A DNA stretch of 64,000 nt from Coleophoma eucalyptorum (lineage: Eukaryota > Ascomycota > Leotiomycetes > Helotiales > Dermateaceae), in the NCBI GenBank assembly GCA_026120035.1, contig JALRME010000005.1:1674001-1738000 (forward strand), given 5' to 3'. The translations under genes were made by a program, and so were the position numbers. The notes beneath the pieces are model-generated. The model did no database searches, was not told where the DNA came from, and worked only from the letters and a program-made list of their open reading frames with translations. Below, one piece after another: positions 11,892 through 23,064 of the stretch (the stretch's first letter is position 1; each line of letters opens with the position of its first letter).

Positions 11892-13896
11892 TTAGAATAC
11901 AGTGCCTTTGACTTGTGGTACATTAGCGAGATTGATGTTCCTGATCAGGACAACCCAGACGAATGCTAGCGCAATGATAGCAGTACCGGCGATGAGCATC
12001 TGCTCCTGAGCATACCCATATGCCTGCTGAATTCCGATTCGAGTCGCGCTTCCCATCGGATAACTAAGTTGTGTTGTCAGATCCTCGTAGATGTCATCCA
12101 AATCCGCCATAGCGGACTCTGGAAGATACCGTGCCAAAGCCTTGGGGAAGGTGTTTGTCCAGATAGCGCCGCAGATGGCGTTTCCTATCGCACCACCAAT
12201 ATTTCCAACGACGTAGAGCAGTGCAAGGACAGCGGCAATGTGTTGATGATCTGAGGCAGCCAAAATTGCGACTTGCTCGCAGATGATGAATATACTTCCA
12301 CCAATCGAGATGAAGATCTGGCACATAACGATATAGCCGATGTTCTGGTTTGGACGGCGGAAATAGATCATCAAACCTTGGGCAAGAACATATATCGGGA
12401 CCGCACCGTAAAGAAGAAACTTGAAGCGTCCAGTTTTGCGGATTGCGAAGCCAACACCCAAGAGGAGAACACCAGAGACAACGTCAAAGGTGTTGTTCAC
12501 GTATCCAGCCTCTGCAATTGATAAGTTGTTAACAACCTGTAGGAAAGAAGTGAAGTAGCTGTCCCAACAGTAGTAAGAGATCTGGTAGGTCATATCTAAT
12601 AAACATGCGCCGATAACCGTTCGATTTGCAAGGAGTTTGACATTTAGGAATGGTTCTCGTGCTAGGAAAGTCTCGTATAATCCAAAGATAACGAGGACCA
12701 CGAATCCGACGACGATCATAGCAATAATGTAACCCGTTCCCCAACCATTGGGCGCGGTTTCGGCAAGTGTAAATGGTAGTAAAAATACCGTGAATCCAGA
12801 GGAGAAGAGAACCACACCAATTGCTAATGACGAGTAAGAATGGTGCACGATTTATTATATATCCACAACAAAAATGACTCACCATCAAATTCTTGAATGT
12901 AATGCCAAATATTCTGAGACAGTGTTCGACCACTACTTTCTCGAATCAAAAGGCCGCGGTTCTCTGCCTTTTTCAGGTTGATTTTCATAATGATGAACAG
13001 AGGCGCTGCAACGAATGGTAATATGATAGCAAAGGTACCAAAACCCCAGCGCCAACTGACATTATAATAGAAATCATCAGCAGCCTTGGGTCCAGCGAAT
13101 GCGGTAATGATATACGGTGACGAGGTGAAAGCGTATGCCAGACCTCGATTTTTCAACTTTGACACATCGGCGGTGATGACATCGACGCTGTAAGTTAAAC
13201 CGCCAAAACCGATGGAATAAAAGACCTGGGGAGTTCAACTAATCAGCATGGAAGGGAGTTGAACTTTGCTTGGGAGTAGGATAGTACCTGTGCAACGCAA
13301 AAGGTGGTGAGACCATTGCCTGCCGCCATGAGAATCAATCCTAACGTGGCGAAAGCAACCATGAGCAAGAAGCCCTCAGCACGGCCCCAGAGATCCAGCA
13401 TCTTCGCGAGTGGAATATATACTGCGGCGGTCATAGCGTTGGCAACGATATAAATGACGGTCAACAGTGAATGTGATTCGAAAGAACTCGTGGCGTATGG
13501 AACGAGGTTGGTCAGGATTGATGACTGCATAGCATTGACAAAGTACAGCAGCCACATGCTATCGTTCAATAATCGAATTAGCATATCAGTAGGCACGAAT
13601 CGCAAACTATGACCTTACTTGATGAAAATGGCGATAAGCATTGGTTTCGACCATGTCAAGGTGACTGCCTCGATTTGCTGAACTCCTCGTTGCGCGCTTT
13701 CGGTGGGCAACACATCTTTCTCGGGTTCTTCTTGTGCTAGCTCGCCATGACCATCGTCAGGAGAAATAGTATCCTCCGTGCCAGTTTGCGTTGGACCTTT
13801 CTCGTTCGCTGGTAAGCTCGTCATGGCCACGGGGGTAATCTCATTTTCCGTTGCTTCCCGACGAAATCCAGGTCTGAACCTGGAGAAGGGGGCCAT
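11892..13896 (-). CDS. Siderophore-iron transporter (MFS, SIT/ARN family), paralogue 1
   Basis: Four exons on the minus strand (13896-13619, 13558-13288, 13225-12883, 12823-11892) join in frame to 607 residues, normal for the 14-helix SIT family. Introns are 60, 62 and 59 bp, each with a GTAAGG, GTACTA or GTGAGT donor. The first 90 residues are a charged cytosolic tail; membrane helices follow. Family segments include SHSLLTVIYIVANAMTAAVY, AKMLDLWGRAEGF, KNRGLAYAFTSSPY and the late YPMGSATR...QQAYGYAQ. SIT proteins import ferric siderophores with protons at the plasma or endosomal membrane. Intron positions and phases equal those of the gene at 15657, so the two are ancient duplicates. The ligand (coprogen, ferrichrome, triacetylfusarinine or other) cannot be told. 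Confidence 0.92.
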
Positions 13897-15656
13897 AATT
13901 ACAATTTGTTGATATCATAAAAGACGAAAAACAAAAGGATGGGCTTGTCAAGAAGGACCATGGCAGAGCTCTCCGAAAAGCAGGCGCGACCTCACTACAA
14001 GTACAAGGACACCAAGCCATCTCGGTGGCTAGCTATCCACGATTACGAATCCAACCACATGGTCCGAAAGCAACCGATCAATATGCAGGCGGACCCGTCG
14101 AAGGACCAGGAGGCCGTGTCATTGATCCGCAGCTAGCAGCATAGTCCTGCACACTGGCCCACAGAGGAGGCAGGAGGAGGGGAAGTCCTCCGATATCAGG
14201 ATGGACTAGAGGAGACCAGACCAAGCCCAGGTGCAAAGCTGGAGCCGGCCGAGGCAGCTACAGCGGATGAAGACCACGGGAGGACGGCCGAAAGCGCGCC
14301 GGTCATTACCTAACAGGAGCTGACGAGGCTTGACCACTCCAAACAAGAGCGACAATGAACGGCATCGTAAGAGTTTCTTAGGTGACACGAGAAAGATAAT
14401 GTACTGCATCTGCCCGTGTGCGGCGCATTCCAGTACTAAGAGGGCACCAAGTCAGGGTTTTCTCGACTGCTGCCACTGATAGGGCCACTGATATTGGCTG
14501 CAGCGTGGAGATACCTGCTAGCTGCGCCGGCGCCAGGATACAGGGCAAGGGAGGAACAAGGTTTTATCTAATCTAATCAGATCAAGACATCCACAAGGGC
14601 CTCCCGACTGGACAACACCTCCACTTCTTTTCTCGCACGGCTCTCGAAGGCCGCAAAATACAATACGATTGCATGAATGGTCGGATGGTGCCCCGCCGCT
14701 CCTATCAGTCGACTGATGTTGGCGGAAAGATCACCTTCCCACTCTCTGCGCTGGAATTCCAGGTCGCAGCCGATGCCTAACCTTTCCAGTCGGCCTGATG
14801 CCTTGACCACCACGCGACGCAAAGATGGAGACTAACTATGAGCTACCAAGCGCCGCTATGAGGATTGGTGATGTAGCTGGGCGTTATCCTGGACCCGACC
14901 CACTACCCGCAACTCATTTGCGTCTTTGGACAGGATCCACAGATGGCTAGCCAAGTACCAAGCTGGGTTCAATCCACGGACCCGGGACAGGAAACCAGGA
15001 CCAGCTTACACGAGAAGGTATTTCCAGGCGTCCGCATGAAATCCACCACAGGCAGCGCCAACCTCGTTAGCTGTTGGCAACTCCGACAACAGCGAACAAG
15101 ACTGCTCCAAAACAAGCCTCGATTACTTCAATCTACTAATCGGTCGGTTGGCCTCCTGGTCGCAATCGCTCCCAGTCAGCACAAGCAAGTGGGTCACGAA
15201 AGCAAGCAGGTCGCCTCAATCTTTGGTATGTGTTTCTAACCTAAATTCTGAAAAACATTCCAAAACCAGGAGATTTTGGCCATAGAAATCACAATAAAGC
15301 TGTCTTATCAATGTTATATTAATCGGTTAATACCCAACAGTTTCACAAATAGTTTATTGAGTTGTAAGGGGTTTAATTCCTCAAAACCGAAAACATAATA
15401 TTTAGACATTGGTGTATACTTGAGGTGACTCAGCTGCTTGGGCTGCCTAAGACCATTTAATGGCATCCGTAGAGTTCTTCTGTAGAGGGGAAATTATGTA
15501 CAGAAATCAATTTAGTGACAGCTTTAAGCAAACAGACAGTTACAACAGCCGAAACCTTCTCCAAGACCAAAGCCAGTTCCGCGTCGAAGGACCAGTTGCC
15601 CATAGTGGAGAATTGTCTTGTTGATGCATAGTTGACTTAGATCTAGTACGTCGCAT
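13897..15656. other. Spacer between the two siderophore transporters, partly GC-richer, decayed coding traces
   Basis: From about 13930 to 15240 the base composition is visibly GC-richer than the flanks. Open frames occur on both strands: 13939-14136 (+), which continues past a single TAG for about 70 more codons, 14577-14822 (-) and 14943-15239 (+). None gives a family I can name. The first contains KPSRWLAIHDYES, which faintly recalls the W-L-A-L-H-E stretch of fungal EthD-like proteins; this is only a hint. I read it as one or more dead genes. Around 14564-14585 lie near-matches to a GATA-factor site (ATCAGATCA, one mismatch), about 680 bp upstream of transporter 1. From 15240 to 15656 it is AT-rich and empty. 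Confidence 0.4.
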
Positions 15657-17663
15657 TCATAGCACTGTACCCTTTGTTTGTGACATCTTTTTAACGTTCA
15701 GATTTCTCATCATGCCAACCCAAACAAAGCCCAGAACCATTATACTGCTGCCAGCGGCAAGCATTCTTGTCTGCGCATATCCATAGGCTTTTTGAATTCC
15801 GAGTCTTTCAGGACTCGTAGTTGGATAGCTTAGTTGTACAGTCAGACTTCCATAGATAGTGGACAAGTTTGGCAACGCGGATGCGGGTAGATTGCGCTTA
15901 AGGGCCTTTTCGAAAGTATTGGTCCAGATAGCTCCGGAGATAGCCTCACCTATGGCGCCGCCGATGGTGCCGCTAACAAATAACATAGACAGTACCGCAG
16001 CTACATATTGATGCTCAACGGAAGCTAGAACGGCTAGCTGGACGCAAAGAATAAATACACTTCCAGCAATAGAGAAGAAAATCTCGCACATGACTATGTA
16101 TCCAATATATCCGTTTGGCGTTCGGAAGTGAATCATCAGACCTAGTGAAAATATATAAAGCGGGACGCAAATCCAGAGGATCCATTTGAAGCGACCTGTA
16201 ACTCGGATGATGTAACCGGTGATGAACAAGAAGATAAATGAGACGGCGCTAAAGGTGTTGGCAACATATCCAGCCTCTGCCAGAGTAAGATCATAGACTA
16301 CCATCAAGAAGGATGATAAGTAGCTAGCATAACAATAGTAAGAGATCTGGTAGGTAGCATCCAAAAGACATGCGCCTAAGACGGTCCGGTCGAGAATGAT
16401 GCGGGATTTAAGGAATGGCATCGGAGCCACGTAAGTTTGATAGAGGGCAAAAGCAACCAGTGTAAAGAATCCTACTACAATCATAGCAATAATGTAGCCA
16501 GAGTTCCAGCCGTTAGGTGCAGTACTAGCCAGAGTAAATGGTAGCAAGAATACCACGAGGCCACCAGCAAATAAGAACACACCAGGTACTATTGATTCCC
16601 AAACATATCAGTACTCGTAAAAATGGAAAGGAGATATTTAAGTCACTCACAGTCAAATTCTGTGATGATATACCAGATTTGCTGTGTCCAGATTCGGCCA
16701 CTCTTTTCCCGGACGAAAATGCCTTGTTTCTCGGCTTTCCGAAGATTGTGTTTTAATACCCAATACATTGGCAAAGCCACGCAGGGGAAAACGATTGCCC
16801 AACAGCCAATACCCCATTGCCAGCTAACATTATTATAAAATGCTTCAGCGGCTTTTGATCCAGCAAATGCTGTGATCAACGCTGGGGAAGAGGTGAAGGC
16901 AAAGGCCAAGCCTCGGTTTCTCAGGTTCGTCACATCCGCTGCGAGTACATCCCAGCTGTATGCGAGGCCTCCAAAGCCGACAGAGTAGAAGACCTAATAT
17001 TTTTGTAAGTTCTAATGGCTTTGGAAGCATAGCGAATAGCCAGGAAGTCTTACTTGAGCAGCGCAATATGTAGATAGATTCTTTGATGCAGCCATAAGAA
17101 TCAGGCCCAGAGTGCAGAAGCACAACATAAGGAGGAAGCCTTCGGCCCTGCCCCAGACATCCAACATCTTAGCCATAGGGATATAGACCGCTGCTGTCAT
17201 AGAGTTTGCGACGATACCGATGACCGTCAAAAGCGAATGAGACGCCCAATCACTTGTGGCGAAGGGAGTCAAGCTGGCAACGATTGTGGCCTTGAAGTTG
17301 TTGACCAGCGTAAGGAGCCAGATACTAGTGGAGGGAGAATGTCAGTGATAAGATACTATATGGCATACACAGCAAGGTAGGAATGTACAGTATTAAGACT
17401 CCAGCTAGCGACTTCTTCGACCATGCCATAGTCACGGCTTCAATTTTCTTAACGCCAATTTGTGCATCTTCACTACACTTTTCGTCATCAGGTCCTTTCA
17501 GCTCAATTGCCTCTTCTGGCAATCCAGTCGTAGCTTCCTTGTCGCCTTTGGAACCAGTATTGGATACCAATGGATTGTGTCTCTCTTCAACAAAGGAAGG
17601 ACCTTCGGCGTCAGTGGGCGCACGATCGCCCATGATGTGATGCAACTTGTCCAGAACTGCCAT
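15657..17663 (-). CDS. Siderophore-iron transporter (MFS, SIT/ARN family), paralogue 2
   Basis: Four exons on the minus strand (17663-17389, 17324-17054, 16993-16651, 16588-15657) join in frame to 606 residues. Exons 2, 3 and 4 have exactly the lengths of paralogue 1 (271, 343 and 932 nt) and the introns (64, 60 and 62 bp) fall at the same places and phases. Shared protein segments include SHSLLTVIGIVANSMTAAVY, AKMLDVWGRAEGF, NRGLAFAFTSSP and YPTTSPERLGIQKAYGYAQ, while the cytosolic N-terminal tail (1-85) has diverged. It should import ferric siderophores by proton symport. Upstream lies a perfect ATCTGATAA at 17833, the site type bound by the iron-repressing GATA factor SreA, so iron repression is plausible. 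Sequence divergence suggests an old duplication and perhaps different ligands. Confidence 0.92.
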
Positions 17664-17832
17664 TGTTATCAGACCGATGCAGATAAGATGAAATATTATG
17701 CAGGAGAGAGCCCTTTAATGGGGAGTTGAAGTGCCAACCAAATACGAACCTGGTGCTTGGCGCCTAATTTAGCCGTACTCTGCCCTCGTGGCAGCTGCAG
17801 CTTCCTGCATTTATCGGTTCGTATAGGGAAGT

Positions 17833-17841
17833 ATCTGATAA
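17833..17841 (+). promoter_or_regulatory. SreA-type GATA site (ATCTGATAA) upstream of siderophore transporter 2
   Basis: The nine bases fit the ATCWGATAA consensus of fungal iron-regulatory GATA factors exactly and lie 170 bp before the start codon at 17663. Two 8-of-9 matches flank it (TTATCAGAC at 17666 and ATCAGATTA at 17944). Such a site can occur by chance in AT-rich DNA; its place before a siderophore transporter is what gives it weight. Confidence 0.5.
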
Positions 17842-18578
17842 AATTGAAACTAGCAAGGGTGCCTACTCTTTCTCACCTAAACGAATTTGATGCAGCAGCA
17901 ACAGGGTCCTTATTTCAGAATCGGGTGTGCTACACACATGATGATCAGATTAGATGAGATGATTGATTAGATAAAAAGAAGCCGCCAAGCGATTGGGGTT
18001 TTCTATTCCCTACTTCCCCACTTTAACATCCACTAATGACGGAGGAAGTTCGTAGCCATTTCATAGCCCTAAGTAACCCTTATGTGGGTGAAAATATGCC
18101 CCAGGCCTCTACACCCAAACCAGGAAGTGGTCGCCGTTTTCCTCTTGGCCGCTTTGCTTCGTATGGGAGAGACAAAGAGACCATGAATGTAACAATTATT
18201 AGATATAACATTTATGCAGTGGCGACAGACCATACAACAAGTTTGGGCCGGGTTACATGCTCAATAGTAATATGCGTTGATTTGTGCCATACGGTGACAT
18301 GCTTCTGGTGCGTATTTTATCGTATCGTTCTTCATCCAAGACAACAAGAAGTATTAGAAGTATATCAATTATCGTCTACAGTCAAGGAATCCCTCTCGTC
18401 TATCATGTCCTATTTCCTCGCAGAAATGATCCACAAGAGTAGAAAAGCGAATTTTTTAACCACCCTTGCAGCCTAATAAGTGTATAACGAGGCGACAGTG
18501 CAATAGAACACTGCAGAGAAAGATGGCACAGTACAATGACATTCAAAAGCCTCAATTATACTTCCTGATTTTTCAGCC

Positions 18579-19060
18579 ATGAACCAATCACTTTTGCATA
18601 CAACGCGCTGAGTTTGGAACCCCTTGGGCCTCAACATGCAGACTTTATCTACCAATTAGACTCATATCCAGTAGTCATGAAGTACATCGGATATGGTAAG
18701 CCACTAAGCGTCAGTGACTCGCGTATGTACCACAGGTTTCTCCTCGAGCCACAGTTGTCGGGTTCTGGACTCATGTGTTGGGTTGGCCTCGCAGGAGGCG
18801 ACTTTGTTGGTTGGTTTATACTTGCCGTAAGCCAAAGTGAGGACACACTATCATAAATCGACAAAGAAAAATTTATCTATGACTTACCGCCGCTGAAGTT
18901 TTGAGGGCAGGGGTACGCGAAGGAAGGGTGGTGTGAGTTATGGATTCCAGGATCAAAGGGGTGTCTGGTGATACTATGGCTACCAACACATGGTTTTCGG
19001 GTGGCAATAGTAGCTTGTGGGGTAATAATGTCCGTAGTTTTCACAATAAGTACGATTTTT
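18579..19060 (+). pseudogene. Decayed GNAT-family acetyltransferase gene
   Basis: From an ATG at 18579 the frame codes NQSLLHTTR, then needs a one-base shift to reach LSLEPLGPQHADFIYQLDSY and VMKYIGYGKPLS, the start of an Acetyltransf_3-type GNAT domain (RimJ-like). It continues to GDFVGWFILA and stops at 18856. Beyond the stop, other frames still give the acetyl-CoA-binding end (AEVLRAGVREG about 18892, GDTMATNT about 18966, then VRSFHNKYDF about 19033). These pieces lie in the right order and roughly the right spacing. GNAT proteins move an acetyl group from acetyl-CoA to an amine. Several stops and shifts show that the gene is dead; there is no sign that introns would repair it. Confidence 0.65.
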
Positions 19061-21334
19061 AATCGTCCTTCCGAGATTGAAGAGGAAAGGTGGAATATCG
19101 GATTACCAAGGATGAAGGGTTGTTGTAGGCGAACAACGCCTATATCTTTTCCAAAGCAAGTAAGTAAAAGCGAGTATAGCATATGTACCCCTACGGAGTT
19201 CGTATTATGGCACGTCTACTCATATTTGTTCGTCTTGTGTAAGATAGATCGATCAGCTCATGTTTGGAGCATGGGACGGAGCAACGGGCCCTGCAACTCC
19301 CGCGAACACTACCTACTGTACAGTAGTATGTACTGGTACGTATTGCACCATCGTGATAAGATTAAAAACCATGCATATTAACGTCCCACACGACTAGGGT
19401 CGAGACCCCATAGGCAGAAACATTTGATTGGATAAAATTTAGATCAGGTTAGATTTTGGTTTTTGATTTTATTTTTATTCTGCCCTAGCGCTACCATCGC
19501 CATCTCACAGCTTCGAATCTATCCGGTTCGGTGGTCTTTCTTCTACAAACGCTGCAACCACTTTCGCGAACCCAAGGCTTTTGACTAGACGATGGTAGCG
19601 TTGATCAGCTAGAGTTGATACGGCTCAGCTGCCTGCTTTCCCACTCAATCGAATCACTTGGCGGTGAACGATCAGTACATCAGGACTGAATTTACACATG
19701 TCTTGTACAACTTGAACCGCTTCATGGGCGATATTATCGGTAGAGTCCCAATATTTGAGTAATAAGACCTTATTTATAGATTTTCTTGACAACAACATTT
19801 CTGCCTGTTAGCACGAAATCTGTAGTACGTTGTGGTCCTGATTTGAGCCGGCCGGGGGCAGGCCCCCTGCTACTCCCTTTTTAAACCACATTTCGAGTGA
19901 GCGCCGTCGGTTCGATGACGCTAGCCAGGCTCACCGGGGCACTAGATTATCAGTTGCCTACTCGACCTTTGCCCCAACCACTACATCTCGGCCCCCTTCG
20001 GTGCTATTTGTCTCTCAAACCTAAGGATGAGTGCCCGTTTTGATCTCATAATAGCTCCTATGTTTTGGACCATACTAGGCAAAGGTAAGTCTCTACAGAG
20101 ATAATGTTACTTTCTCTAGCCCATCACCATCATTGACGCTCACGTTTTGTCTACACTACGATGCTGAGGTCCTGGGCGTCAGCTCTTGGAGATGTATTAT
20201 CTAGGGGCCCCCAGGAGCCAACGCTTAATATTCTACTTACCTTCATTAATTTTTTCGAGCGATTTATGGACTGCAAGTGTCGCAAGTGGGCCACGAGCTA
20301 CAGGGTCGAGCATTCTAACTTATGAGAACTCACAAGATCTCATTATTGGCAAGTACGCCGACCTAGATCATAGTCGATCTATCGATTCAATTTGTAATCA
20401 CGAAAAATAGTTTCAGCTGTGTCAGCTTTTCTGGGATCACTGGATCTTGCAGACCGTGCAGCATAGAATGCAAAGCTCTAATAGTTATTTAAACCGTGCT
20501 TAGCTTTGTCGTATAGTCGTTTTTAGAAACCCTTTCTAATTTGACTTATTAGTCACTTATTACGTTACTTGATGTAAACCAACATATGGAAACCTCAAAT
20601 TAGAAAGTTTGACCTGAAATTAATAATAAAATTCTGTCTCGACTCTATCCTGCATCACTCCGCTACTCTCCCACGTACGCCATTGTGATATATAAGTCTA
20701 GAACAAAATTGGCTATCTTATTGAATACCGTATTATTGTATTTCTAGGAATACTACTGAAAGCTAATTTCCTATTATTCTCAGCGTACAGTACCCTTCAT
20801 TCACGACATTTTCCTGACATCTGCCAACTCGTCCTTGCAGTATTTGCGACGCGAAAGTACATGCGATTATTCATGGCAATTAAACTTCATGAAATTTTAT
20901 TGCGTATTACCAGAGTGACTCTGGAGGATTTAATCCACACCCGAATTAGACGATAGGTTAATGAGTAAACAATTTTGCATTGAACAAAATGATAAGTCGC
21001 CTTTAGTAATTACCTAGCTTCAAACTCGGCCTTGACTATCATATTTAGTGGCGGCAATACCCAGGTAGCTCCCTGACACAGGAGAAGAGCTCTAGTCTTC
21101 AATATAAATATCAAACCCCCGGTATCAAAGCTAGGACAAAGTATATAACTCTTTGCTCACGCGCCAAAGGCGTTCAATATCTGATTCTTCTGTTCTTTGC
21201 ATCTATTTAGTTGTACAAAGTTGAGAGGGTCGTTTCAATAATCCACGGCAGAGGTCTGGGGATATTTTCGGGGCTTTGTGGGAGTTATAATTAATAACAT
21301 CAGAGCAACATAGCAGGTTTATGGACTTGAAATG
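19061..21334. other. Long stretch without a recognisable gene
   Basis: Short open frames occur but none resembles a family. A GC-rich patch at about 19840-20010 (GAGCCGGCCGGGGGCAGGCC region) stands out in AT-rich surroundings and may be the rest of another dead gene or repeat. A T-arm-like GGTCGAGACCCC at about 19398 has no matching tRNA body. Confidence 0.45.
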
Positions 21335-22459
21335 TTACTCCGCCCCTGGCCAGAGTGCAGCCATACATACATAGGTCTCCTCGGCAAGATTAGGTGCTTC
21401 CGAAACCGGATGTTGCAGGACAGTGCCCACAGTGGTTGTCTGTGGCTTATGGTGGTCAGAATCTAGAGTTTCAATCTGTGTCCGGAGTTTTAAAAGCCTC
21501 TGATGCCAGGCTGGAGTCAAGACAGGGTCAGGCTGGACAATTTCGCTGGCCGGATACCTTATATCGACATTACTCGTCACCTTCATGTCTTTGATGATCT
21601 CCATGCTTTCCATCCCGAAGCTCATGCAGGCATTTGTCCATAGCGCTTGACGCCAATTATCCTGGAAGTCTGGCCCGACCTCCGATATTGGCTTCTCCCA
21701 TAGACGCTGCCATCTCCCACAGCCGAGGATGAACTGCAGTGCAATCTGGTCAGCTGGCAGATCCTTTTGTGTTTCTGACCCGGGAAGATAAGGCCCAATG
21801 GGTAGCACTTCAAGACCTGGATACCCGCGTTCGCAAATCCAGTCTGGGATGCAATACTTGATGAAATCTAGCCGCGTTTGCAAATCAAATTTTGGAAGCC
21901 CTAACTCTGGTTCCAAGTATGCCTTCAACGTGCTGCCAAACAGCTCCCAGTAGATTATGATGTGGAAAACCGAGCGCTCAGGCTCGCAGCGTACAGTCCA
22001 AGCTTCGCTGACGCCACCGTCCCAGAAGCCTTCAATCCCGTACCATTGGGAACCCGCCATCTGGTCAATTTTATTAGAGAGGGGATTAATGATGGAGAAT
22101 CGTGCTAGATGGAGTCGACGGATATCCTCCATGCTCAGGCCACCCACTTGTAGGCAGAGGTTGTACAAGGTGGGTATGCCACCTTGGAAAGCCTTGCGGA
22201 GCTCTTGGGTACGGGACTCGCTGCCAATTGCCCAATCGCTTACCCTGCGAGCGGTAGCCATAGTCAGAAATAGCGGATGAGGACTGAAGAATGTTGGTGC
22301 CGAACAGGCAGCCAGCCTAAGAATTGTATTGGGGTCGGTAAGAGAGAAGGCGATTCGAAGGGTGCGACACGAAGAGGCAGCATTGGTAAAATCCTCAATG
22401 TTACGTATAAAGGACGGCAAAGCCGCCAGCAGCTCAATAGAAAGATCAGTGAGAAGCAT
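21335..22459 (-). CDS. F-box-type protein, fungal family of unknown target
   Basis: One exon codes for 374 residues from an ATG at 22459. The first 45 residues (LTDLSIELLAALPSFIRNIE, then DFTNAASSCRTLRIAF) have the layout of an F-box: L-x-x-L-P, then a helix ending in CRTL. F-box proteins link a substrate to Skp1-Cullin-1 ubiquitin ligases through this end. The rest is a helical body without leucine-rich or WD repeats, as in many lineage-specific fungal F-box proteins; it includes RLDFIKYCIPDWICERG and the Trp-rich QRLWEKPISE segment. The target is unknown. It has no introns and no obvious functional link to neighbours. The C-terminal 50 residues are low-complexity and may be disordered. Confidence 0.75.
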   Translation of the reverse strand: MLLTDLSIELLAALPSFIRNIEDFTNAASSCRTLRIAFSLTDPNTILRLAACSAPTFFSPHPLFLTMATARRVSDWAIGSESRTQELRKAFQGGIPTLYNLCLQVGGLSMEDIRRLHLARFSIINPLSNKIDQMAGSQWYGIEGFWDGGVSEAWTVRCEPERSVFHIIIYWELFGSTLKAYLEPELGLPKFDLQTRLDFIKYCIPDWICERGYPGLEVLPIGPYLPGSETQKDLPADQIALQFILGCGRWQRLWEKPISEVGPDFQDNWRQALWTNACMSFGMESMEIIKDMKVTSNVDIRYPASEIVQPDPVLTPAWHQRLLKLRTQIETLDSDHHKPQTTTVGTVLQHPVSEAPNLAEETYVCMAALWPGAE

Positions 22460-23064
22460 TTTTGGCCACTGGATTTAAATGGGACACAAACATATTAATC
22501 GATGGAATCTCTTGGTCGCCTTTTAAGTAGAGCTATGATAGACAGGTCAACGGCTGCCTGACTGCGCCCTGTTAGTGCTAGTCGCTAAATGCGGTAATTT
22601 TACCCCACCCGAACCACAGAACTTCGCAGTGCTAGGCAAGGCTTAGACGTTCGTCAGCTTATTTTGTGAGTAGCGCTCCAAATCCCTCCGGCAAAAGAGT
22701 CAGAAGCATAATGAGCCGCTACTTTGGAGGTATTCTGACTCAATTGTATGCCCTGGCCTTTGATCATGTGGTACAAGCAGAGATCTCTTTAGCAGAATTG
22801 CAAGAGACTGTTCAAATTGTACCTGATCATAGGTCCAGATGGATGGAGCTGGGTAATCTGAAGAGGGGTAAGGTAATACGGCTCTCAATAATGCCCCAGA
22901 GGCAAAATAGTGATGTGTATTGGGGAAGACGGCAACTTGGATTTGTTAGCGGGATCTAAGGCCTTGCCTTCTCTATTCATGTTTCCTAAACCTCAACAAC
23001 AGGTCAATACAGGATTGATGGTCGTAAAGTAAAACTCCAATTTACTTTGACCACTGATCATCAT
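22460..23064. other. Spacer, one doubtful open frame
   Basis: An open frame on the plus strand (22666-22959, about 97 codons) gives no family match and lies between two convincing minus-strand genes. It probably is intergenic DNA holding the promoter of the F-box gene and the 3' end of the oxidoreductase gene. Confidence 0.4.

Noticed and set aside
11892..17663. Siderophore biosynthesis locus around the two transporters
   Set aside because: No NRPS, ornithine oxygenase or acyltransferase gene is nearby; the neighbours are a lipase, an acetyltransferase relic of the RimJ-like type and an F-box gene.
18036..18476. A 146-codon plus-strand frame with ATG
   Set aside because: No recognisable domain, irregular composition with Cys/His scattered, no intron or promoter support; likely chance, though a lineage-specific gene cannot be excluded.
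19385..19415. T-arm-like GGTCGAGACCCC suggesting a tRNA
   Set aside because: No acceptor stem, D-arm or anticodon arm can be built around it.
22666..22959. A 97-codon plus-strand frame between two minus-strand genes
   Set aside because: No family match that I can name and no supporting context.
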